Origin: Echinometra lucunter
Taxonomy: Eukaryota; Echinodermata; Echinoidea; Camarodonta; Echinometridae
NCBI GenBank assembly: GCA_029962745.1
Contig: CM057167.1
Location: 17,295,704-17,359,703, forward strand
Direction: 5' to 3'
DNA: 64,000 bases
Position numbers and translations under genes: made by a program. Positions 34,172 to 45,140 of this stretch are shown one piece after another (the stretch's first letter is position 1; each line of letters opens with the position of its first letter). The notes beneath the pieces were generated by a model. It did not search any database. It was not told the origin of the DNA and saw only the letters and a list, made by a program, of their open reading frames with translations.

Positions 34172-34553
34172 TACTGCTTTCACAACAAGGTACGGTCGCT
34201 GCGACCGGTCGCTGCGACCGATGAAATCATAATGTGAAAGCATTTCATCGGTCGCTGCGACCGATCGTTTTGGTAAAAAACGATCGGTCGCTGAGTACGG
34301 TCGTTGAGCTACTTCAGCGACCGATCGCGACCGATGCAAGCTAGATGTGAAAGCACATCGTACTCAGCGACCGATCGAAATGCAATGACCCCCATACATG
34401 CCTACGCACTATCTCTACTTCCGCTTCCGGCTAGGTCAGCTATACAGCGACCGATCGCTCTGGGCCTGACCAAATTTTGACGGAGGTGTGAAAGCACGTC
34501 CGATCGGTCGCTGGGTACGGTCGCAGCGACCGTACCTTGATGTGAAAGCAGTA
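34172..34553. mobile_element. CG-rich hairpin MITE, TACTGCTTTCACA family (copy 1)
   Basis: The ends are TACTGCTTTCACAACAAGGT and the inverse of TACTGCTTTCACATCAAGGT. They continue as GGTACGGTCGCTGCGACCG on both sides. The interior is made of palindromic 'cggtcgctg-gtacggtcg' and 'cgaccgatcg' modules that can form several hairpins. Outside lie TAA and TCA, consistent with a mutated 3-bp TWA-type duplication. Confidence 0.75.
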
Positions 34554-34694
34554 TCAGTGCGACTACGCGTGAGGTCACGGAGCGACCTTAGGCTGTCCTT
34601 ATTATAACACAGCAATGAGTGATCACTGCCAACCGAGGGTTTCTAAAGCTTATATATATTATAGTGAATGCTCTGGAGATGAATATACCCAAAT

Positions 34695-34807
34695 AATGTG
34701 CATCCGTAGTTTTAGAATTTCTCAAGTGCATTAAATATGTCACCGAGGCCGTAGGCCGAGGTGATATATAGTGCACGAGAGAAATTCTTTATCTATGGAT
34801 GCACATT
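34695..34807. repeat. Inverted repeat around a CGAGGCCGTAGGCCGAGG core
   Basis: AATGTGCATCCGTAGTTTTA at the left and its diverged inverse at the right flank 'caccgaggccgtaggccgag'. Weaker pairing extends outward to about 34660 and 34840. Confidence 0.6.
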
Positions 34808-34970
34808 TTACGGTATATTTGTCGACAATGAGCATGATCTTTGCGTATATGAGATGGGAATCGGAGCTCACCAAACTAGAAACATTGCAACATCCGTTGA
34901 TAAACTCCGTATTATCGATAAGTTGTAAGTAATCGATACATTTTCCTATGGCATTTTGTGCACAAATTAG

Positions 34971-35222
34971 CGTGGAATATAACACGTTTTATAAAACGGG
35001 TTCATTTGGAAGGGTTTTAACAAATTTTCCGCTACAAAGTCATACTGCCGACCCGTTTTACAAAACAAATACTGCACAGATTTTTATTTGTGATGTTAGT
35101 GGCGATGCAGGCATCTCGGGTATTCACAATATGATGCAAAAGCACATTGTAAATACCCTCGAGTGCGCTGCATCGCCACTAACACACTCACATCTGTGCA
35201 TTGTTTGTATAATATACCACGG
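34971..35222. repeat. Large inverted repeat
   Basis: The inner arms 'tgcacagatttttatttgtg' plus 'atgttagtggcgatgcag' pair with 35163-35200. The outer arms CGTGGAATATAACACG and (inverted) CGTGGTATATTATAC pair more weakly. It may be a foldback element. No coding. Confidence 0.65.
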
Positions 35223-35610
35223 TCGTGGCCATATAACGAATTACGCAATGGCATCTGACCAGTCAGAAAACTTGTATTAAGTAACCCATCTTATATTACA
35301 ATATATATTACAAATATATCGTTGTCGGTCTTACGAACCAGCGAATAGCCCATCCTCGCGGAAAAACACAGTTCAGAAAAAACGCATTTAAAGTTTTGCA
35401 TCTTTTTGAGCAGTGAATTTATATTCTTATAATCGTTGTTTTCCAGCGATTTTGCTGAAAAGAGTTTATATACTGTATTTTAATATCATCTTTGTATTAA
35501 GTACCACATATCAAAAAACCTCAAATTATATGCTTACAAACCTATTCGCCCGGTTCGTAAGAACGAAAAAATCGCACACCCGGTCGGAAATACAAGCTAT
35601 TCCCCACTTA

Positions 35611-36042
35611 TACCGCTTTCACACCAAGGTACGGTCGCTGGGTACGGTTGCAGAGACCGTACCCAGCGACAGATCGAACGTGCTTTCACACCGCCTTCAA
35701 AATTTGGTCAGGCCCAGAGCGATCGGTCGCTGTATAGCTGACCTAGCCGGAAGCGGAAGTAGAGATAGCGCGTGGGCATGTGTGTGTGTGTGGGGGGGGG
35801 GGGGGGGGGGGGGTCTTTGCATTTCGATCGGTCGCTGAGTACGATGTGCTTGCACACCGAGGTAAGGTCGCTGGGTACGGTCGCTGAAGTACCCCTCAGG
35901 CCGTACTCAGCGACCGATCGTTTTTGACCAAAACGATCGGTCGCTGAGTACGATGAAATGCTTTCACACAATGGTTTCATCGGTCGCTGGGTACGGTCTC
36001 TGCGACCGTACCCAGCGACCGTACCTTGGTGTGAAAGCAGTA
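35611..36042. mobile_element. CG-rich hairpin MITE, TACTGCTTTCACA family (copy 2)
   Basis: The left end TACCGCTTTCACACCAAGGT and the right end (inverse of TACTGCTTTCACACCAAGGT) are flanked by TTA at 35608-35610 and 36043-36045. This suggests a 3-bp TTA duplication of PIF/Harbinger type, though a 2-bp TA reading is also possible. The interior carries the same CGACCGATCG modules as copy 1 and a GT/G run at about 35780-35813. It sits within a 'ttcgccggttcgtaag' repeat that continues on both sides. Confidence 0.8.
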
Positions 36043-36326
36043 TTATTCGCCGGTTCGTAAGATCGCACAGTGCTATTCGCCGTTCACCTTCCAAATATGG
36101 CTGCACGTATGTATGGATGCGCGTATGTGGGTCAACAAACTTTAAAAGCTGACAAGGGATAATGCGTGTAAAGCAATTGTAGGGGGCCTATTTCCCGATT
36201 CGTAAGACCGGCAAATGCTATTCGCCGTTCACCCAAAAATATAAAAGACAGGATTTCTCTCAAAATAAACGAAATTGAGCGATGAAATTTTGCCACTCAT
36301 AGATTCTGACATATACTATCCAAATA

Positions 36327-36334
<8 letters not shown>

Positions 36335-36358
<24 letters not shown>
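36335..36358. repeat. Poly-A run
   Basis: A homopolymer A tract lies in the 'ttcgccggtt-gtaagacc' repeat region (about 36180-36420). Confidence 0.8.
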
Positions 36359-36361
<3 letters not shown>

Positions 36362-36792
36362 AAAGAAAATTGACTTTCGGACCCAATTTTTGGCTATTCG
36401 CCGGTTAGTAAGACCGACAACGATATTTCACCAATATTGTACAACCTATAATTACTTAAAGTAATTAAGATTCTGCACTCCCTTTATCTGATATTATCAT
36501 TGAAGCCCTAATGGGCAACATTCCACAAGCCACATGCCACATGCCACGAGCCACATGGGCCATCAGCAACAAAATAAATATCAACTCTAGTATAGGTTTT
36601 CCCGGTCAATTTCATACTTTTTCCATTCCAATTCATGAACGTGCATTCAATTTCACACAACGCACGCCCCGCGAAGACATTCGGGCTTTCAAATTCCGAA
36701 TCCGATCGATCAATTTCATTTATGGACGCTCTTATTCTCTTTCCGTAAATCAAAATCACGCATGACCGTTCAATTTCCAAATGCGAGCATTA

Positions 36793-36985
36793 GTCAAAAT
36801 AATTATCATGTTGGTGCATATTGTCCGACCAAAATTTTGGTGAAGATTGACCAATATGATGATGGTCATAATTACCCAATTATTTGTTGAAAATTAATGT
36901 ACCCAAATTTTGGTTGATTTTAAGTAATTTTTTGGTCAGACACAAATTCACCAACACAATTATCTTGACCAATCCCTTTTTAGAA
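36793..36985. mobile_element. MITE with 'attggtcaa' palindromes (copy 2)
   Basis: The end motifs and interior 'tgtccgaccaaaattttggt' and 'gattgaccaatatgatgatg' match copy 1 at 30566-30758, in diverged form. Confidence 0.5.
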
Positions 36986-37179
36986 TGTACACAATATACC
37001 CGCACATCCCTCACCCCTAACACGCACACACAAGAAAAAAAATCCCATTTTCGTAGGCTTCTAGTATGCTTATTCTTTTTTTAAAGGGTTCTATATTGTT
37101 CTGAATTTGTATCCACTTACAATGATATCCATAATTATTATTGATAATATGAATATACAAAGATAGGAAGAAAACTCCG

Positions 37180-37412
37180 ATGAGAGTTTCAAATTTTCAC
37201 CTTGTATTTAGATCATCTTCAGGAACTGAGGTAAAACAGAACAAGAACTGTTTTTGTATACACTGACATAAGAAGGCATCAAAATGTTCAGTTTTACCAA
37301 AACAGAACAAGAACTGTTTTTGTATACACTGATATAAGAAGGCATCAAAATGTTCAGTTTTACCTAAAATTTCTGAAGATGATCTAATCAAAGGTCGAAA
37401 ATTTGAAACTCA
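37180..37412. repeat. Foldback with duplicated 66-bp core
   Basis: Inverted arms containing GAGTTTCAAATTTTC and 'agatcatcttcag' flank two nearly identical 66-bp direct repeats, each running from 'aacagaacaagaactg' to 'aaatgttcagttttacc'. Confidence 0.75.
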
Positions 37413-37900
37413 ACACTATCATAACTATGACTCGAATGTTTATAATTTTCATTTTACCAGTTTCAATTGAAGCATTATGGCATAAACCTAAAATAGTGGA
37501 CTTAAGCATGATAAAATGGCAAATGTCTTGCCAAAGAAGCCCAATTTATTCCAAACTAAGTGAAAAAACACCCACATTGACCCCAAGCTAACTAAATGCA
37601 ACGAATCTTTAAATTGAATGCACTTATTTGGAACTTAGTTGCCTTTTCACGAATATGAATGACCAAGGAGATTCGGTCGCCGGCTTGAAATGAATTTGAA
37701 TGCCCATTTATCAAAAAGCATGCTCCCACTTTGAATTTGAATGACCCAAATGAACAATTGATTGCTCGGATAGTGAATCTGAATGACCCAATTTGAATTT
37801 GAAAGCTGCTTCAGAGCTGCGAGCGTGAAATGCGGGAAATTGAATGCTCGGAATATGAACTTGAATGACAAAATCATGAAATTGACCGGGAAAACCTATA

Positions 37901-38889
37901 AATGAAGTTATCACCTCTATTTACTTGTTGCAAAAGAAAGCCCTTCACAAATGTTCCGGTTCATCCAGATTTATCCCACACCAGACCAATATTTTACCAA
38001 CTGAAAACTCTAACAAAATTTTGACATAACTTCACTACAATGTTTACTGTTTATAACTAAATGGCATGCTCCTTCTTTCATTTCAAAACTTTTATACTTT
38101 AAATAACACCATTGACTCCTACCTAACTCGTAATTCCGTCTAGTCAACCCATATAATATTATAGTATAATGACAAGAAGTTCAATTTCTTACCCAAAAAG
38201 AGACGAAATGAGAGTGAAGTCAGTAGGCTGTAGCATCAGCAAGAACAATGTGACGCCACCAATTAATCTCGGGCTTTTATTTGGAGTTAGGTTGTTCCAT
38301 TGTTATCAGGGGCGGTCAGTTCACCAAAAAATAGATAAATGAATAAAATAAAGGGGTACATTTTCACGAATGACAAAAAGGAAAGAAGTCATATCTTTAA
38401 TAGGCGGCAAGTGACGGTCATTTGAAAACTAGAATCGCAATTTAATCAGTTAATCAGTCAATTCAAATTTTGAAGCATTCTCTTCACTCCTTGGGTTGTT
38501 CTGCCAATGTGCCAGGTCCAAAGACCAACGTCGAATCGTCATGGAATAACCATACACTTTTCTGTACATAACCATACGCTATTCTGTACAAATGGAATAC
38601 ATGTACACATGTATGTGAGGAAGTTTGGCTGTAGCCATTTTCAATGCACTGGTGTGCATGCGTGGTTGTTGAACTTCAAAGCTGCCTTTGTTATGCATAG
38701 TCCTTCTGAAATCGACAAAGCAAAATATTTGGAGCCACGAAACATCTGTGTTAACATACCTTACGACCTCATTCAATTCAAAATTAATCAAGTGAATTAT
38801 CCATCCACTGTCTTTTATGGTAGATTTTGTATGGATGTCTTCATCATCCTGTTGTCAGTTTTTGACGATAGCTATTTACAAGTATTGCT
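37901..38889. other. Region upstream of LINE ORF2
   Basis: A 128-codon plus-strand frame (38507-38893) overlaps the ORF2 start by ATGA, as ORF1/ORF2 pairs sometimes do. It has no coiled coil, zinc knuckle or RRM that I can see, so I do not call it ORF1. Confidence 0.3.
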
Positions 38890-41403
38890 ATGACTGTGAA
38901 AGTATTATCATTTAACTGTCGTGGACTAGGAAATGCTATGAAACGAAGAGATATCCTTGCATATATAAAATCTACAGGAGCACAAATATATTGTTTACAA
39001 GATACACATTTTGTTCCCGAAATATGTGTTTCAGTGAAGAGGGGGTGGTTGGGTAAATGTTATTTTTCATGTAAAAATTCTTACTCTAGAGGAGTGGCTG
39101 TTATGTTTGACAAAAATTTCGTTGTAGAGGTTAAAAAGGAAAAAATAGATGAGAAAGGTAACTTTATTATACTGAGCCTTTGTATTGGAACACTGCAAGT
39201 AACATTAATTTCATTATATGGTCCAAATGATGATACTCCTGTTTTTATGACTAACTAAAAAGATATACGACTGAGTTTGATGACCCGCACATAATAATTT
39301 GTGGGGACTGGAATCTGGTGCAAGATTTTGATCTCGATACTTTTAATTACATTAGACTGAACAACATAGAAGCAAGGAAGAAGGTGATAGAACTTAAAAA
39401 TGATTTGGATTTGGTAGATGTTTGGCGTGAACATAACGTTGGGCTTCAGAAGTGCGACTATTTTATACTCATTGAAAATAAAAAGAGAGAGTAAGAAAGA
39501 AAAAAACAAGACTGAGAAGGAAATTTTAAAGTTAGAAACCAATATGACTTCGGAGGAAAGAACCTCAACTATCGAAAAGATACGTATTTTGAAAGAACAA
39601 TTAGAAACATCATTAAAAATGAGCAGCAAAATTCGATTTAGTATAATAGAATACAAGAAATGCAATTTGGAGAAAAGCCTAGAAAAACAGAGATCAGTAG
39701 AAAAGACAATTGTAAGTTTGATTGATAAAACAACTGTTTAATTGATCAACAGGAAGATATTTTGCAAGAAGTATTTCTTTATTTTAAAGATTTGTACACA
39801 TTTCAACCAATGTTAGAGGCTAAAAGATTGTTTGCGATGATTCCTTCGAATAAAGTAAGCAGATTTACACCAGAAGAAAGTGAGGTTTTAGAGGGGAACA
39901 TATGTTATTCGGAAATAGTTGATGCAGTTAAACAGATTAAAATTGGTAAAGCGCCCGGTCAAGACGGCTTTACAGCTGAATTTTTAAAGTACTTTATTAA
40001 TGATATAGGAATTTATTTGTGGCAAAGTGTGAAGTATGCTTATTTGACTGGCGAGTTATCTCTTTCACAAAACTTAGGTCTTATAACTTTAATCCCTAAA
40101 GGTAATAAGCCCCGTCATTTCATTACAAATTGGAGACCGATATCTCTCCTTAATGTTGTATACAAAATTGTATCTACATGTCTTGCAAACAGGTTACGAA
40201 AGGTATTATCAGTAGTCATTCACACAGATCAGAAGGGGTTTTTACTGGGTTTCATTGGGGAAAACATCAGAATAATATATATTATCATTGCTTTAGCGGA
40301 AAAACAAAATTTGTCATGTATTTTAATGCTATTAGATTTCAAAAAGGCGTTCGATAGTATTTCCCATACTTTTATTCAAAAAGGTTCTTGGAGTGGGACC
40401 ATCCTTTCAGAGATGGGTGGATGTCTTGGACAGTAATGCTTACTCAAGCGTTATTGTTAATTCTCAATTGTCACAACGATGTAACATTCAAAGGGGCTGT
40501 AAACAAGGGGATCCAATTTCTCCTTACCTTTTCATTATGTGTGTCGAAGTTCTTGCACTATGGATAAGAAATTCAAACCAGTTTGAAGGAATCTGCGTAA
40601 ATAAAAGAGAATTCAAAATACTTCAATATGCCGATGATACGGCTTTATTCATTTCTGGCTCTAATAAGTCTTTTCAAAAAGTGTTGGAGATGATTCTTTC
40701 TTCGCTCAATTTACTGGACTTAAACTTAATTTACAAAAGACGCAAATTATTTGGGGGGATAACCTGAAAAAAATACAATTTTAGACATTGAAGTAGAAGT
40801 AAACTAGATAAAGGATACTTATTTCTGTTATCTTGGTCTTGTTATCTAAGATCCCCGATTTCAATTATGATAGGATTTTCGATGAATTGAAAAGACAGAT
40901 GATTTCATGGTCGAAGAGAAATATTACACCTTTGGGTAGAATTACAGTGGCTAAATCTCTTTTATTGCCACAATTTAATAATCTTTTTCTACCAATCCCC
41001 AGTCCATCTGCTCAGCTGATGAAAAATATCAAAGTAAAATTTTTCCAATTCGTATGGAATGGAAAACCAGACAAAGTTAGTAGGGAACAAATACTTGGTT
41101 CATATGAAGAAGGGGGATTGAAAATGATAGATATAGAATGTTTTAACAAAGCATTAAAATTGACATGGTTGAGAAGATTTCTTTTAAGAAAATGTGATGA
41201 CGTAGAAAGTTTATTGGGGATTTTTTTTTAGGACAGCCTTTCCACCTATTTTATGGAGACGAATAGTTTCATAACATATCAAAAAAAAAAAGTAATCCAT
41301 TTTGTAAAGAAATTTTTTCCATGCTTTTTTTATATTTAAAAGATCTGAAAATATAAATTGGTTAGCGCAACCTTTATGGAAAAATGGTAAAATACAAATA
41401 TTC
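38890..41403 (+). pseudogene. Broken L1-Tx1-like LINE ORF2 (endonuclease plus reverse transcriptase)
   Basis: Domains are in order but split by frameshifts and a deletion. The AP-endonuclease start is at 38890-39258 (V-L-S-F-N-C-R-G-L-G-N), and the endonuclease continues in another frame at about 39259-39440 (I-I-C-G-D-W-N-L). A charged linker lies at 39440-39741. Reverse transcriptase at 39762-40436 has K-A-P-G-Q-D-G-F and motif A L-D-F-K-K-A-F-D-S. It shifts frame to 40393-40767 with G-C-K-Q-G-D-P-I-S-P and the catalytic Y-A-D-D (40627-40638). A C-terminal part lies at 40833-41231 and, past a stop, to about 41403. The last part of ORF2 is missing. The endonuclease-RT gap is about 200 codons shorter than in intact relatives. 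Not functional. Confidence 0.9.
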
Positions 41404-42060
41404 ACTCTACTTCCTCGATAGTGACTCTGTCCTTCCTATAAACTCCTTCCATTCTTCTCCATAACCACATTTCTAGACTCTCAAGCACCCTTTCTTCTGC
41501 TTTCGTGATATAGTCCAGGTTTCAGAGCCATAGAGTGCCACACTTCAACCAAACATTTGACAAGTTTCTTCTTAACCTTAAACTTTTAAATTCAACCTAT
41601 TCCCTGCCAGAACCCTGCTCTGTGTTGAGAATGCCTTCTTGACTAGTGCTATACGAGTTTTAATCTCTCTGGTTTGTACGTCACTAGATATGACACTTCC
41701 AATGTAAGTGAAGTTATTAACCTTTTCAATTTTCTTTCCAATGATTTTGATGTTCAAGTCAGCCCTCAGATCTTGCCATCTTCATTACCTTTAATTTGGC
41801 GTTATTTATCCTCATTCGGCGAAGTCCTCTCCTGCTGTAACTAGTGAGCCCATTAGCCGTTTGCAGAGTCCTTCTTTGCTATCACTTACAATGGAATTAT
41901 CATCAGTAAACCGAACAGAGTTACTGTTTTACCTCCCACAATAATTCCATCCTTCATATACACAAAAATTCCCGAACCATTGCTTCTGCATACACATAGA
42001 ACAGATTGGGAGAAAGTGGGCAGCTTCTCGAACTCCTCTTCCATACTTTCATACATAGAA
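41404..42060 (-). pseudogene. Decayed LINE polymerase fragment, opposite orientation
   Basis: Translated on the minus strand with several frame changes, this gives R-F-T-D-D-N-S-I-V (motif C, near 41905-41930), a K-L-K-V-M-K-M segment, and near 41500-41550 A-L-Y-G-S-E-T-W-T-I. That last motif closes many invertebrate endonuclease-reverse transcriptases. It abuts the 3' break of the L1-Tx1-like ORF2 at about 41403, so one element truncated or joined the other. Confidence 0.65.
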
Positions 42061-43299
42061 TGTACTGATCCATAGCAAAGATATGCAGAATTGTCCTAAA
42101 AAGGAATAGAAAGAGGAGAAAAGAATGAAATCAAGAAATCATGGTCCTAAATCAAAACTCCCCCCCCCCCCGAGAAAGAAATGAATGGAAATGAAAATAT
42201 GCTTTATTTTGTAGAAAGAGAAATATAAATTTTTCTTTCAAGTTCGGTCACTTTGTTTCCTCGCTGTTTTTTTTTTCGAATCAATAAATTTTGCACCCCA
42301 ATGAACAGCGAACAGTTTGAACTTTGATTTAAAAATTTGCTTATATCTATCTGTTTGTTTTATATGTCTGTATTTGACGTTTTTTTTTTTTAATATTACA
42401 TAAAACCAAACCAAATCAAGCTGAACTTTACAACATGGTAGATTATAATAGCTGTGGTTCATAGGTAACTGAGAAAAAACAAACAAACACAATTTAAGAT
42501 TGCTTAGACATTTGTTTATCTTGTTTTCATTTGTCTCCTTAGATATCACACTTCACCTTACTCTTTCCATAGCAAAAGGCAATTTTCATATGATCGAAAT
42601 CTTAATATGAACTCCGATTTCTGGTGCAGTCAAGTAGTCAGCTTGAGGTACATATATAACTGATGTCTTTTCTTTACATGGTTTTTACGAATCGATTCCA
42701 GAGATATAGCACATATTCTAGAAATCCCAAAACATTTCCGTTACCATGGTAACGGCCCTAGTGGTCACATCCATCTCCTGCTGTATGGCAAATCAGTAGA
42801 GATTGAAAGCTAAGGGTCTGAGCTTACAGAAAACGTAATTTAACATTGTGCCCATTGGAAAGTGGGAAGGGGGAGGGGGCTTCTCGGAGCAGAGCTGCTA
42901 GTAATTTACTGTAAATGCCGTAAATGATACAGTAAAATCTTGTTTCATTTACATGTAAATACTCTATTTCATTGCTACTTACAGTTTTTTAGTAGAATAA
43001 GCAGTACATGACTGTGAGAAACAAACAAACAAACAAACCAACAAACAAAAACCCTGTAAATTACTGGCAACCTTGCTGCCAGTAATTTACTGCAAATTCT
43101 ATAGTAATTTTTTTACAGTGTCCGAAGGATGGATTGAACTGCTGTTTTCAGATTAATCGTATAAAAAGCAGTACAATACTGTAAAAAAAAATAATAACAG
43201 TAAATTACTGCCAACCCTGCTGCCAGTAATTCTAATTCAAGTCTAATTCCAGAGCGATATGAAACGAAAGTATGAATGGAGTGGGTGGGTATTATCCTT
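42061..43299. other. Repeat-rich spacer
   Basis: The spacer holds copies of the 'gtaaattactggcaaccctg' palindrome family at about 42895-42945, 43048-43122 and 43175-43235, an (AAAC)n tract near 43020, and C/G runs. No gene. Confidence 0.5.
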
Positions 43300-43664
43300 C
43301 ATGGTAGTTTTTACCTTTCAACAATTTGATTTGTGTAATAGGATGCAAAGTCTGGCATGTCTTTCCCGATAATGCGTTGTGCTCTCTTACGTGGTCTTTC
43401 CACTTTTTTCTTTTCTTGTTTCGAGAGATTTCCATACATGCAAATAATATTGAAAAGTAAGGCACTCAAAATAACAGTTTGATAGAACAAAGACAACATT
43501 CTTACATCAACATGAAAGCCTCTCAGTTTCCGTAGAAAAAGCATGCGCTGGTTACCTTTCTTTGAGATTAATTCCGTGTTTTCCTTCCAGGACAATTTAC
43601 CACTGATGACAGTACCAAGATACTTATAACTTTCTACCCGTTCAATCATTTCACCATCTGTCAT
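43300..43664 (-). pseudogene. LINE reverse-transcriptase thumb/C-terminal fragment (L2/CR1-like)
   Basis: A 117-codon minus-strand frame contains E-S-Y-K-Y-L-G-T-V-I, then R-M-L-F-L-R-K-L and a downstream F-Y-Q-T-V-I. This is the region after motif C (E) and the thumb of L2/CR1-type polymerases. There is no catalytic core, and poly-A/T borders the 5' side (43665-43683). It is a short dead copy. Confidence 0.7.
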
Positions 43665-43707
43665 TTAAAAAAAAAAAAAAAAAACAGATGAAGGTAGATC
43701 TCAAATT

Positions 43708-44340
43708 CTGATCAAAGAGGAAAGATATACTGAAAACATATCTGTCATGTATAGCATTTTTAAAGAAGTGGCAGTCATTTCAGTCCTTGTATGAAAGAAT
43801 TCGAGAGAAATCACATTGTTCTAGCTGAGTTGAAAAGGCATCTCGGAGTTATTACTTTCCAAAATTTGATTTTAAATTCATTAATGGAATATGTCCCCTG
43901 GCGGACTAAGAAAGAAAGAAAGAAAAAAAAAATAAAAGCTTTGATCATTCATTTGAGAAGCACAACGTAGGGAGCCATTAGGCTAGCTGGAAGATCTCTG
44001 TCTATTCCCGGTGATTCCATTCTCTCTCAAAACCTCACTACGTTTTCCAAAACGTGGAGGATTTCCAATAGGCCTGGCGACGTCGATGTGATCGTACTTC
44101 CCTTCGCAAGCGTCTCTTAAATCTTGCAGACAACAGGAAGTTCCTCGTCTCGTTGGTATTCCTGAAGACTTCTGGAGACCACCATGCAGAAGAAGAACAG
44201 CAGCAGAAGAATCCGAGTGGTGGATGATGACGTCATGATGTTGTAAGGACTCCTATAAAGGTCTAGTCAGTTCTAGAGGTGATTATCTTTTTTTGTACAC
44301 TCTTTTTTATGTGTTGAAATAAGACAGTTAGCTTCATAAT
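43708..44340 (+). promoter_or_regulatory. Duplicated promoter-like repeat module, copy B
   Basis: This is the counterpart of 32120-32790, with the same CRE (TGACGTCATGATG), TATA-like CTATAAAG and TCAGTTC initiator cassette at about 44228-44275. Here the module runs on into 'tgagattcagttttactcgg' and then the GCCATATGG repeat, a junction also present at about 49985-50120. The module and that repeat may therefore belong to one longer repeat family. Confidence 0.55.
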
Positions 44341-44384
44341 TGAGATTCAGTTTTACTCGGCCTTTGCCTTGTTCTGTAGTTGTT

Positions 44385-44444
44385 TCACTCCCCCTGTCTA
44401 ATATTAGCTTTTGAGCCATATGGCTATTTGGTGTGATATGATAT
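44385..44444. repeat. GCCATATGG repeat, left part interrupted at 44444
   Basis: The unit 'tattagcttttgagccatatgg' runs to ATAT at 44441-44444 and resumes at 48964 with ATATGTAATTTTATATA, after the 4.5-kb insertion. Confidence 0.75.
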
Positions 44445-45038
44445 GGGCCGCGACGCGACAAAAGGGCCCTTAGGGCAAAATTTTTCAAAAATGAGATTTC
44501 AACACTATTTTGTAGTATAAATGCTGCAGAATCTGAATATGCAAACGGTTTTCCAAAATTCCGTCCCTAAGTGTCTAAATCGAGGAATTTGAGAGAAGCA
44601 TGATTTTTGCTCCACGCGCGCGATTCTGACATTCGCGCGTGACCAAGGTTAAACAAGTCAATCCCTGATACAATTTTCGCCAAGATTCCTAACGTGTCTA
44701 AGGGGCTACTTAAACGTTCTCCTAGTACCATGACGGATATTTACATTATATAATAGAGAGAATATTATTTTCCTTGTTATCTTTGTCTTCTCTAAACCCT
44801 ATATTACCTCGAAATGACTTTAAAATGACCTTGAAATGACTTTGTACACGTCCGTGAGACGGCCTTGAAATTGGCTTTCAAATTGCTTGCATTTCCAATC
44901 ACAATTAAGCTGAAATCATTTTTTTTTTCATAAATAATTATATTACGTAGAAAGATATAAATAGAGCTATTCTGTTGCGAGTATAAAATGTTATATTATG
45001 CAAAGATTATAGAAAAGGAGAGGGGTCATATTTCAGGG

Positions 45039-45140
45039 CAGAGGCGGCGGAACGTCAGGCTCATACAATGAAAGTGGAGGGGCAGACAAAAGGTGCCCCT
45101 CCACTTTCTTTGTCCGAGCCCGATGTTCCTACCGCCTCTG
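45039..45140. mobile_element. 102-bp hAT-type MITE with perfect 8-bp TSD
   Basis: The ends CAGAGGCGGCGGAACG and (inverted) CAGAGGCGGTAGGAAC are flanked by TTTCAGGG at 45031-45038 and 45141-45148. The interior continues to pair around 'aaagtggaggggca', so the whole element is nearly a hairpin. Confidence 0.85.

Larger units (their letters stand above)
36591..37900. mobile_element. Element with perfect 25-bp terminal inverted repeats
   Basis: TATAGGTTTTCCCGGTCAAT plus TTCAT (36591-36615) is exactly inverted at 37876-37900. The interior has 'ttgaatg-cc' type subrepeats near the right end, a MITE (36793-36985) and a foldback with tandem core (37180-37412). No transposase and no clear target duplication were seen. 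Confidence 0.55.

Noticed and set aside
38507..38893. Possible ORF1 of the L1-Tx1-like element, overlapping ORF2 by ATGA
   Set aside because: There is no coiled coil, RRM or zinc knuckle, and the overlap can occur by chance; kept only as a note.
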